A stretch of DNA of 6,150 bases, from NCBI GenBank assembly GCA_946480545.1, contig CAMLKY010000136.1, positions 1-6,150 of the forward strand, given 5' to 3'. This stretch comes from an uncultured Acidobacteriota bacterium. Lineage in GTDB: Bacteria > Acidobacteriota > Blastocatellia > Pyrinomonadales > Pyrinomonadaceae. The notes beneath the pieces are model-generated. The model worked only from the letters and a program-made list of their open reading frames with translations, was not told where the DNA came from and did not search any database. Within the stretch, counting starts at the first letter, position 1, and the number at the start of each line of letters is the position of its first letter. Of the stretch, positions 1 through 5,372 are shown in pieces. The position numbers and the translations under genes are program-made.

Positions 1-1272
1 GCCCACGAGGACGATCTCCTCGCTTGTCGACTTACTGAGGAGTGCAATTGAGCTAGCGATCTCATCTTGCGCGCGCAACAGCAGGTCGTGGTGCCGTGCA
101 TCAGAGACCAGGAAGCCGTCTGACATTTCGTGAGTAGCAAACGGCTCCACAATGGCCGACATAAGATCGTCAAGGCCCTGGTGCGTTTTCGCGGAGACAC
201 GCAGCACTCGTGCGTCGCCGTCGATTGCATGTCGATAAGCATCGATGACTGCGCCGTCGACCTTGTCGATCTTATTAAGCACGACCAGGTGAGGCGTTGA
301 TTCGATACTTCGCAGGATCGCGATATCTTCAGTAGTCTCGGGCTCAGACACATCGAGTAGGGCAACTACCAGATCAACATCCGCTATCGTGCGGCGCGCG
401 CGCTCGACGCCAATGCTCTCGACGGTGTCGAGCGTCTCTCGAAGTCCGGCCGTGTCGATCAGCGAAACAGGAATACCCTTTATTGAAAACTGCTCGTGAA
501 GTTGGTCGCGCGTCGTCCCTGGAATTTCGGTGACGATCGCACGGTCCGTTCCGAGGAGTGCGTTGAAGAGGCTCGATTTGCCAACATTCGGCCGTCCCAC
601 GATCGCTACCCGCAGACCCTCGCGAATCAAATGGCCAGCCTTGAACGTCGACGCGATCTTCCCGACTCGTTGTGCGATATCGTCGAGACGCTCGCCCAAA
701 TCTTCGACTTGGGCCTGCGGCAGATCGTCTTCGACAAATTCCAACGCGGATTCGAGGACGACGATGACGTCGAGAAGTTCATCCTTTAGCGGCTGGAGTT
801 GGTGTGAGAATTCCCCGCGTAGCTGCTTGATCGCTTGCCTAGCGGCGGCTGAGGTTTGTGAGTTGATCAGGTCGCGAATCGCTTCGGCCTCGGCGAGGTT
901 CATGCGGCCGTTGCTGAGGGCTCGCAGGCTGAACTCGCCAGGCTCGGCCATTCGCGCGCCGAGAGCCAGGCTTGCGTCGATCACCTGCCGAAGCAGCACC
1001 GGCGAACCATGACAACTGATCTCGACAACATCCTCACCCGTGAACGAGTGCGGCGACCGGAAGAATGTTACGAGGACCTCGTCGACCACCTCGTCGCTGG
1101 ATAGATCGTGGATGTGCGTCAGCGTCGCCGTCCTCGGGTCCGGCGAAAAATCGGGGTCCGCTACCAGACGTTTCGTGATCGGCAAAGCATCATGACCGCT
1201 CAGGCGAACTACGCCGATCCCTGAACGGCCGATAGGAGTTGCAAGTGCGACGATCGTGTCCACGTCAAACAT
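1..1272 (-). CDS. mnmE: tRNA modification GTPase MnmE (TrmE), C-terminus cut by window edge
   Basis: MnmE works with MnmG to install the (carboxy)methylaminomethyl group on C5 of the wobble uridine in certain tRNAs, using a folate-derived carbon. I translated 424 residues from the ATG at 1272 without a stop. The N-terminal folate-binding domain is recognisable: [16 protein letters not shown] near residues 11-26, then [12 protein letters not shown] and a [18 protein letters not shown] segment. The G domain inserted in the helical domain has G1 GRPNVGKSS (226-234), G2 GTTRD (252-256), G3 DTAG (273-276), G4 NKID (333-336) and a G5-like SAK. The conserved Glu after G3 is E285. Family members are usually about 450-460 residues, so roughly 30-35 are missing, including the terminal C-(I/L/V)-G-K with the catalytic Cys. 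No strong Shine-Dalgarno precedes the ATG (only GGTGTGGTGAA). A terminator-like hairpin ends 16 nt before the start, so expression may be attenuated or depend on a promoter inside jag. Identification is secure. Confidence 0.97.
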   Translation of the reverse strand, partial: MFDVDTIVALATPIGRSGIGVVRLSGHDALPITKRLVADPDFSPDPRTATLTHIHDLSSDEVVDEVLVTFFRSPHSFTGEDVVEISCHGSPVLLRQVIDASLALGARMAEPGEFSLRALSNGRMNLAEAEAIRDLINSQTSAAARQAIKQLRGEFSHQLQPLKDELLDVIVVLESALEFVEDDLPQAQVEDLGERLDDIAQRVGKIASTFKAGHLIREGLRVAIVGRPNVGKSSLFNALLGTDRAIVTEIPGTTRDQLHEQFSIKGIPVSLIDTAGLRETLDTVESIGVERARRTIADVDLVVALLDVSEPETTEDIAILRSIESTPHLVVLNKIDKVDGAVIDAYRHAIDGDARVLRVSAKTHQGLDDLMSAIVEPFATHEMSDGFLVSDARHHDLLLRAQDEIASSIALLSKSTSEEIVLVG

Positions 1273-1288
1273 TTCACCACACCAAATG

Positions 1289-1323
1289 AAAAAGAGCACA
1301 GAACCCGCGGGCCCTGCACTCTT
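1289..1323 (-). terminator. Rho-independent terminator or attenuator between jag and mnmE
   Basis: Read on the minus strand, AAGAGTGCAGGGCC can pair with GGGTTCTGTGCTCTT, giving a stem of about 14 bp that includes four G-U pairs and closes on a CGCG tetraloop. A run of five T follows directly (1293-1289). On the plus strand the same hairpin has no T tract, so the signal points in the direction of the operon. It lies 20 bp past the jag stop and only 16 nt before the mnmE start. It may end the jag message, or act as an attenuator for mnmE. The structure was worked out by hand and no folding energy was calculated. Confidence 0.65.
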
Positions 1324-1343
1324 ATCGACACGATCTCGATACT

Positions 1344-1796
1344 CTACTTGAGTCGAACCTGCAGCCTCCGTTCGCGACCATCACCTACCGACTCGGTTAA
1401 CAGATCCTCCTCCTGCTGCAGCGCCATGTGAATCACACGCCGCTCAGTTGAATTGAGCACGCCAAACGTAAACGGAACACCGTTCTTGCGAACATGGCCC
1501 GCAGCGAACTTCGCCATTGCGTGAAGCTCAGCTTTGCGTGTTTGTCGAAAGCCGTCGGCGTCGACGACGAACCGGTGCTGTCTGTCGAGGCCGCGTCCCA
1601 TCACCTGAAACAGAAGCACCTCGAAAGCGTCGAGCAGCTCGCCGTTTTCCGCGAGCGCCAGATGAGCATCGTCTCCGCTTAGGTTCAACAGGCATCCCTC
1701 ATCGGTCCACGTCGAGTCAACCTTGAGATCGAGCCCCATATCAGCGGTGATCTCTACAAGAAATTTCTCAGCAGCTTCGCAGGTCTCGTTCATCAT
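1344..1796 (-). CDS. jag: Jag/KhpB-like RNA-binding protein (KH + R3H domains), short form
   Basis: This is a cytoplasmic single-stranded-nucleic-acid-binding protein of the Jag (SpoIIIJ-associated, KhpB/EloR) family, usually encoded next to yidC. In Firmicutes it acts as an RNA chaperone or post-transcriptional regulator. Its role in this lineage is unknown. Residues 5-80 match the KH part (AAEKFLVEITADMGLDLKV, then LLDAFEVLLFQVMGR and FVVDADGFR). Residues 87-150 match R3H, with the RxxxH motif at R119-H123 in NSTERRVIHMALQ and a closing TESVGDGRERR. At 150 residues it is shorter than Firmicutes Jag because the N-terminal Jag-N domain is absent. The KH GxxG loop is degenerate: the usual G-R-R-G-like segment reads A49-E50-N51-G52. 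Two ATGs are adjacent (1796 and 1793). The gene starts 3 nt after the lipoprotein stop with only a weak AAAG-like ribosome site, so translational coupling is likely. The family assignment is firm, but whether it keeps normal RNA binding is open. Confidence 0.9.
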   Translation of the reverse strand: MMNETCEAAEKFLVEITADMGLDLKVDSTWTDEGCLLNLSGDDAHLALAENGELLDAFEVLLFQVMGRGLDRQHRFVVDADGFRQTRKAELHAMAKFAAGHVRKNGVPFTFGVLNSTERRVIHMALQQEEDLLTESVGDGRERRLQVRLK

Positions 1797-1799
1797 TCG

Positions 1800-2366
1800 T
1801 TACTTTGGTTTATAAGCCGAGAATAGTTTGAGTCTCGGTTCGACTATCTCACGCCACGTCTCGGTATCGTCAACATAAACCCCCGAGATCAGAAAGCTAA
1901 AAGTCTTCCCACCCTCGATGACCAGAAAATAATTGCCGACGTTCTGACCGTCTTTCTTCAATGCGTAGAAAGTACTCGAGTCGCCATAACGATAAAAATC
2001 GCGAAGCTCGACTTTCTCCAGTCCGTACGCCTTCAAGGCGAGCCCGACGACGGAATCTTCGGCCACCTGTCCCAATTTAGCGTCGCTCTTCTTTGGCTCG
2101 TAACTTATCGTCTGAGCCATGTAGAGCATCGCCTCTGACTCGGGAGGCTCGAATTCATACTCTATATCCTCGGCTCCGTCAAAGTACCGGGTCTTGGTGA
2201 ACTTCTCGTAGCTTTCCGGGTTCGCGACCTCAACACCGAAATCGTGAAGATCCTTGCCGCGGACAAACATCTCCTTGTCCGATGGACTGACATCCACGTT
2301 CCTGCACGCCAGCACGACGGCGAGCAAAGCGACAAGCGGCAAGATTCGGACGAGACTCTTTCGCAT
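1800..2366 (-). CDS. Unrecognised small lipoprotein encoded between yidC and jag
   Basis: I do not recognise the family of this 188-residue protein. It begins with a lipoprotein signal peptide: basic MRKSLVR, a hydrophobic core (residues 8-20) and a lipobox VLAC with Cys21 as the predicted lipidated residue. The mature part of about 168 residues is soluble-looking and rich in acidic and aromatic residues, with no further membrane segment. It seems to alternate short strands and helices, with a hydrophobic GNYFLVI..GKTFSFLISGVYV region near 144-165 that looks like paired beta strands. No catalytic motif is visible. It starts 5 nt after the yidC stop and ends 3 nt before jag, so it is almost certainly co-transcribed and probably co-translated with both. 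That position suggests a link to envelope biogenesis or membrane insertion, but this rests on context alone. The lipobox has Leu at -2, which is permitted but not ideal. Confidence 0.85.
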   Translation of the reverse strand: MRKSLVRILPLVALLAVVLACRNVDVSPSDKEMFVRGKDLHDFGVEVANPESYEKFTKTRYFDGAEDIEYEFEPPESEAMLYMAQTISYEPKKSDAKLGQVAEDSVVGLALKAYGLEKVELRDFYRYGDSSTFYALKKDGQNVGNYFLVIEGGKTFSFLISGVYVDDTETWREIVEPRLKLFSAYKPK

Positions 2367-2371
2367 CCAAT

Positions 2372-4303
2372 TTACGATGTACTTAGTTTCGGCTTCCCCT
2401 TTACCTTCTTTGCACCCTTGGGTACATCATCGACGATCTCGGCAGCCGGCGGCTGATTCGTCTTGTTCATCCGGTTAATGATCATCTGCTGACCAAAGCT
2501 CACGACGTTACCGAACAGCCAGTAAATGAGCAGTCCGGCCGGTGCCGTCCACATGACCCACAACATCATGACCGGCATCAGATAGGTCATCATCTTCTGC
2601 TGCATCTGCTGTTCCGGGGAGACGGCAGGAGCTGTCGGTGTGAACTTCATCGCGAGCACCATCGAGAGCGCGAATCCGAACTCGAGAATGTGCCACGGGT
2701 CGGCCGCCGAAAGATCAGGTAACCAGAGGAATGACGCCTGCCTCGCATCGAGCGACACCGTGATGGCCGTGTAGAACGCGATCAGGAGCGGAAACTGCAG
2801 AAGCATCGGAAGACATCCGCCGATCGGCAGCGCGTCCTTCGTCATCTTGAGCTGTTCCATCTGAAGCGTACGCATCCGAGGATCGTCCATCGGAATTCCC
2901 TTCTTTTGCAGATCCTTGATCTTGTCCTGGATCTCCTTCATCTTCGGCGCATTTGCCGACGCCTTCTTGAAAGACTTCGACTGCGACCACCGAAGCGGAA
3001 ACAGCAAGGAGTAGAAAAGAAAAGTAAAGATGATGATCGCAGTGCCGTAATTGGCAGTGATCTTATTGAAGAAATCGAGCGCGTAAAGGATCGGGATCGA
3101 CAACGGCTTCGTCATCCAGCGAAGCCACCAGTAATTCGAGAAGTTGATCAGATTAACGATCGATATCTCGCGTCCGACATCCTTCGAAAGCGAATCGCTC
3201 AGCTGATTCAGCAGGAAATAGTCTTTTGTACCGGTGTATATCTTCGTGACCGTACCGTCAGTCGGAATCGGCATGAAAGCCGTTACGAGGTGTCGCGTCT
3301 CGGTCGACTTCGGGCTCCTGATCACCCAGTTGAAGATGCTGTCGTAAACCGGCTCGATCGGCACGTCATACTTCGACGCGCGATATTCGACGTTCTGCAC
3401 AGGAACTGTCGGGATGGCCGCCATCGCAAAATATGTGTCGCCCATCGCGACCCAATCGACGTTGCCACTGTCGTGCAATGTTGCCTGACCGTTCGCATCG
3501 TACGTGAAGGAGTAGTTTCCCCAATGGCGGTTGATATCGCCGTTCACGGCGGCTACGGCCTCGGATTCGGTGTGATAGATGTTATGGAAGTTGATCGCGT
3601 GATCGCCGATACTTGCACCGATCGCGAGTTTGGTGTCCGGCACGGGCTGACCGTTCTGACGAAAATCGACCGCGAGGTCTGCGACATAGCTCCCGGCCCG
3701 AAAAGTGAAAACCTTTCGGATCGTGACACCGTTTTCGCCGGCAAGTGTGAATTCGATCGTCTTCTCCTGCCCGTCCGCCAGAGTGACCGTATCCGACGGT
3801 TCTGAAACCTGGTAGTTCCTTTCGTTAGCGAGCGACGTCATCGTCGCGTCACCGCTGATCAGACGGAACGGTACTTCGCGTGGGTTCTGCTCGAGCGCCC
3901 TTTGCGAGATCAACTGAAGGGGTTTTGGATTCGACTCGGTCGATCCGTCGGCGAAGATCGCGTAGTCACTCTTCGGTGACTTGTTCCTAACGATCAACCA
4001 ACTCGTCGCGACCGCACCTTTTGAATCGAGAGTCACTTCATATAGCGGAGACTTGATCGTGATCGAACGGTTAGGGACCGTGTCGGCCTGTGCAGGATCC
4101 TGTGCCTGGACTGGAGCCGGCGCTGCGGGTTGAGCGGGTGCAGGCGTCGCGGCTGCCGGGGCCTCCGCGGTATTTGTTGCGGTGTTATTGTTCGCCGGTG
4201 GGGTCGGAGCGTAAAAATAAGACCACCCCAACAACACCAACATTGAAAGCACCGCGGCGGTCAGAAATCGAAACTGACTTTGATTATTATTGCTATTTTC
4301 CAT
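2372..4303 (-). CDS. yidC: Membrane protein insertase YidC (Oxa1/Alb3 family, Gram-negative type)
   Basis: YidC inserts and folds inner-membrane proteins, alone or with SecYEG. The 643-residue protein has the full Gram-negative layout. TM1 is at about residues 11-31, followed by an Ala/Pro/Gln-rich periplasmic linker (32-75) and the large periplasmic P1 domain (about 78-375). The insertase core follows with TM2 near 419-437, a charged cytoplasmic hairpin (438-490), TM3 near 494-516 (GGCLPMLLQFPLLIAFY), TM4 near 538-553 and TM5/TM6 near 571-606. Clear family segments include GGCLPML, LPDLSAADPWHIL, QQKMMTYLMPV and PAGLLIYW. Oddly, the position of the groove arginine (R366 in E. coli) is Tyr431 in IIIFTFLFYSLLFPLR. 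The basic C-terminal tail (AKKVKGKPKLSTS) fits ribosome contact. The ATG at 4303 is preceded by no recognisable Shine-Dalgarno and lies 81 bp after yidD; the lipoprotein gene follows 5 nt after the stop. Identification is secure. Confidence 0.98.
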   Translation of the reverse strand: MENSNNNQSQFRFLTAAVLSMLVLLGWSYFYAPTPPANNNTATNTAEAPAAATPAPAQPAAPAPVQAQDPAQADTVPNRSITIKSPLYEVTLDSKGAVATSWLIVRNKSPKSDYAIFADGSTESNPKPLQLISQRALEQNPREVPFRLISGDATMTSLANERNYQVSEPSDTVTLADGQEKTIEFTLAGENGVTIRKVFTFRAGSYVADLAVDFRQNGQPVPDTKLAIGASIGDHAINFHNIYHTESEAVAAVNGDINRHWGNYSFTYDANGQATLHDSGNVDWVAMGDTYFAMAAIPTVPVQNVEYRASKYDVPIEPVYDSIFNWVIRSPKSTETRHLVTAFMPIPTDGTVTKIYTGTKDYFLLNQLSDSLSKDVGREISIVNLINFSNYWWLRWMTKPLSIPILYALDFFNKITANYGTAIIIFTFLFYSLLFPLRWSQSKSFKKASANAPKMKEIQDKIKDLQKKGIPMDDPRMRTLQMEQLKMTKDALPIGGCLPMLLQFPLLIAFYTAITVSLDARQASFLWLPDLSAADPWHILEFGFALSMVLAMKFTPTAPAVSPEQQMQQKMMTYLMPVMMLWVMWTAPAGLLIYWLFGNVVSFGQQMIINRMNKTNQPPAAEIVDDVPKGAKKVKGKPKLSTS

Positions 4304-4310
4304 TATCGGA

Positions 4311-4386
4311 ATCTGCGAATTCTGACCCTCGATCTGCGACCTTGCTTCGTTTTCAATCGCAAATCGAAAAGCGAAAATCGCAAATC
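4311..4386. repeat. Short direct repeats with 21-bp offset in the yidD-yidC spacer
   Basis: The 81-bp spacer between yidD and yidC contains two pairs of direct repeats, each offset by exactly 21 bp. ATCTGCGA occurs at 4311-4318 and 4332-4339. AATCGCAAATC occurs at 4355-4365 and 4376-4386. The last copy runs into the yidD stop codon. The tract between the second pair is A-rich (GAAAAGCGAA). It looks like simple-sequence spacer DNA. No promoter or convincing ribosome-binding site for yidC is visible in it. Confidence 0.5.
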
Positions 4387-4594
4387 ACTTCACCGGATCA
4401 TGCCCACCTTTGCAAAACGGTTGACAGCGTAAGATACGTTTGAAAGCTAACCAGGTTCCTTTTGACGCCCCGTATTTCTCTACGGCCTGCCGGGCATAGT
4501 CCGAGCACGTCGGCTCAAAGCGACAAGCCGGCGGCAGAAACGGCGAGATCATCGCTTTATAAAAGCTCAGCAGATCGAGAACCACGAATTTCAT
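4385..4594 (-). CDS. yidD: Membrane protein insertion efficiency factor YidD
   Basis: YidD is a small membrane-associated protein that assists YidC-dependent insertion, classically encoded between rnpA and yidC as here. The family signature is complete: FYKAMISPFLPPACRFEPTCSDYA, an AVEKYGASKGTW segment, then RILRCQPFCKGGHDPV, including the Cys pair around the CRF.PTCS core and the GG.DPV end. I chose the ATG at 4594 because the 69-residue protein MKFVVLDLLSFYKAMISP begins where relatives usually begin, with a short amphipathic segment before FY..ISP. The frame is open up to a GTG at 4630 that directly abuts the rnpA stop (TAG then GTG), with another ATG at 4606 preceded by GGCAGA. These would give 81 or 73 residues. 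The start is uncertain and coupling with rnpA is likely. The identity is firm. Confidence 0.93.
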   Translation of the reverse strand: MKFVVLDLLSFYKAMISPFLPPACRFEPTCSDYARQAVEKYGASKGTWLAFKRILRCQPFCKGGHDPVK

Positions 4595-4630
4595 CGATAC
4601 GGACATTCTGCCACAGCGGCTGATATACAC

Positions 4631-5143
4631 CTATAAATTGCCGATCCGGGCGGCAAGCTGCTTGAACTCAGCCAGCGGCTTCTCGAGCTTTACTCGTAGC
4701 AAGCTACGCCTCGCATTTATCACCCAGTCGTACTTAACGTCGATCGCGTTCAGGACAGGGCGGCTCAGGCGAAACGATTCTCTCAACAGTCGCTTCGCGC
4801 GATTCCGGTCGTGCGATTTCCCGATCGCCTTCTTCGTTGCCGTCACACCCAACCGCTGGATGCCGCGGTCGTTCGGCAGTACAAAGATCGTCATAAACCG
4901 GCCTTCAAATCGCCTACCCTGTTCGTAAACACGCAGAAACTCGGCGCGCTTGGCGAGCCGAGTTTCCCGTTCTAGACCAAATCTTAGTAGTGCTGAACCG
5001 TCAGACGCTTGCGGCCCTTCGCCCGGCGGCGCTTTAGTACTGCGCGGCCGTTCTTCGTCGCCATCCTCGCCCGGAACCCGTGCTTTTTTGCGCGTCGGCG
5101 GTTGTTCGGTTGATAAGTTCTCTTCGGCATAGTCGCTCTCCAT
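4631..5143 (-). CDS. rnpA: Ribonuclease P protein component with N-terminal extension overlapping rpmH
   Basis: RnpA is the protein cofactor of RNase P, which removes 5' leaders from pre-tRNAs together with the RNA subunit. Residues 57-170 form the usual domain: [20 protein letters not shown] (62-81), a beta segment [22 protein letters not shown], and the basic RNR helix [15 protein letters not shown] with R113-N114-R115 and K117-R118. The first 55 residues are an acidic/Pro/Lys-rich extension of low complexity, because codons 5-54 share their DNA with rpmH in another frame. I chose the ATG at 5143 for two reasons. An in-frame TGA lies 9 nt upstream, and the next in-frame ATG, GTG or TTG is Met84 (4894), inside the conserved domain. 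A GGGTGA at 5155-5150, 6 nt before the ATG, can serve as its ribosome site. The total of 170 residues compares with about 110-130 in most bacteria. Extended RnpA proteins of this type are known from Thermus. Confidence 0.94.
   Translation of the reverse strand: MESDYAEENLSTEQPPTRKKARVPGEDGDEERPRSTKAPPGEGPQASDGSALLRFGLERETRLAKRAEFLRVYEQGRRFEGRFMTIFVLPNDRGIQRLGVTATKKAIGKSHDRNRAKRLLRESFRLSRPVLNAIDVKYDWVINARRSLLRVKLEKPLAEFKQLAARIGNL
4984..5130 (-). CDS. rpmH: 50S ribosomal protein L34, nested inside rnpA
   Basis: This 48-residue frame encodes bL34, a small, very basic protein of the large ribosomal subunit that binds 23S rRNA. It begins [19 protein letters not shown] and continues with [13 protein letters not shown] and [12 protein letters not shown]. 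This matches the family signature (KRTYQPN, HGFRARM, GR.VL..RR.KGR..L) along nearly its whole length and has normal family size. It has an excellent ribosome-binding site: GGAGAG at 5141-5136, with GGAG 7 nt before the ATG at 5130. It reads in a different frame from rnpA, starts 13 nt after the rnpA ATG and ends at TAA 4986-4984, so it lies wholly within rnpA codons 5-54. It is the first ribosomal gene of the operon, downstream of the promoter at 5172-5201. Its short length means minimum-size ORF filters will miss it. Confidence 0.96.
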   Translation of the reverse strand: MPKRTYQPNNRRRAKKHGFRARMATKNGRAVLKRRRAKGRKRLTVQHY

Positions 5144-5155
5144 CAGTATTCACCC
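5136..5155 (-). promoter_or_regulatory. Two staggered ribosome-binding sites for rnpA and rpmH
   Basis: Two separate Shine-Dalgarno-like elements lie 13-14 nt apart. GGGTGA (5155-5150) is followed by 6 nt and the rnpA ATG (5143). GGAGAG (5141-5136) overlaps that ATG (it reads ATGGAGAG) and is followed by the rpmH ATG at 5130. A ribosome occupying one start must cover the other. The GGAG core is the stronger match, which fits the need for far more L34 than RNase P protein. Confidence 0.7.
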
Positions 5156-5171
5156 GAAAGTGAAAACGTAG

Positions 5172-5201
5172 AGTTTACGGGAAAATTCGCCGGTCTGTCA
5201 A
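5172..5201 (-). promoter_or_regulatory. Sigma70-type promoter of the rnpA/rpmH operon
   Basis: On the minus strand a perfect -35 hexamer TTGACA (5201-5196) is followed after 18 bp by TAAACT (5177-5172), four of six bases matching the TATAAT consensus. Transcription would start near 5169-5164, leaving a leader of only about 20-25 nt before the rnpA ATG. That leaves just enough room for the GGGTGA ribosome site. This is the only strong promoter I see for the minus-strand series. Confidence 0.7.
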
Positions 5202-5215
5202 AGGAATATCCGAAA

Positions 5216-5299
5216 CTTTGCGGCTTGGCACCTTTGCGAGAAAACCATTCCGGGGATGATCGAGCCAGGATGCTCTTGCAAAGCTGCTAAGCCGCAAAG
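5216..5299. repeat. 26-bp imperfect inverted repeat in the divergent intergenic region
   Basis: The left arm (5216-5241) and the reverse complement of the right arm (5274-5299) agree at 23 of 26 positions. The outer 11 bp, CTTTGCGGCTT and AAGCCGCAAAG, are perfect. The arms are separated by 32 bp. Each arm itself contains CTTTGC twice, 16 bp apart. The element lies between the operon promoter and the aminopeptidase gene. It may be two copies of a short dispersed repeat in opposite orientation, or a large hairpin. It has no T tract typical of a terminator. Confidence 0.7.
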
Positions 5300-5333
5300 G
5301 CTCGACTGGTGGCTGGCCCCGAAGCTTGGATGC

Positions 5334-5350
5334 TAAGATTTCAAAAATCT
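5334..5350 (+). promoter_or_regulatory. Possible -10 region and small palindrome before the aminopeptidase gene
   Basis: TGCTAAGAT at 5331-5339 resembles an extended -10 element (TG, one base, TAAGAT), but no good -35 hexamer stands 16-18 bp upstream. A 6-bp palindrome, AGATTT-CAA-AAATCT (5336-5350), overlaps it and could be an operator or a chance AT-rich motif. A GGAG at 5356-5359 follows, 13 nt before the ATG at 5373, which is rather far for a ribosome site. Confidence 0.3.
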
Positions 5351-5372
5351 CATCTGGAGCCATTTACGCCCT

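Noticed and set aside
496..1012. Two overlapping plus-strand open frames
   Set aside because: They lie antisense to the MnmE G domain and helical domain, which are certain. The predicted products are low-complexity and Arg/Ser-rich with no recognisable motif.
1494..1726. Two short plus-strand frames within jag
   Set aside because: They are shadows opposite the KH and R3H coding sequence with no supporting start signals.
2906..3805. A 299-codon open frame on the plus strand, opposite yidC
   Set aside because: It is codon-aligned antisense to yidC. Stops there require TTA, CTA or TCA codons in yidC, which are rare in this base composition. The product is Arg/Asp/Val-rich, resembles no family, and yidC is unmistakable.
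4090..4443. A 117-codon plus-strand open frame across the start of yidC and the spacer
   Set aside because: It is antisense to the Ala/Pro-rich YidC linker and continues through repetitive spacer. The composition is arbitrary and there is no ribosome site.
4424..4452. Plus-strand TTGACA inside yidD as an antisense promoter
   Set aside because: No reasonable -10 hexamer follows at 16-18 bp, and a single hexamer in coding sequence is expected by chance.
5216..5299. The inverted repeat as an intrinsic terminator or insertion sequence end pair
   Set aside because: There is no T tract after either arm, the 32-bp interior is far too short to hold a transposase, and no target-site duplication is apparent.
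5175..5363. A 62-codon minus-strand open frame upstream of rnpA
   Set aside because: It covers the inverted repeat and the operon promoter, has no ribosome site, and its product resembles no protein family.
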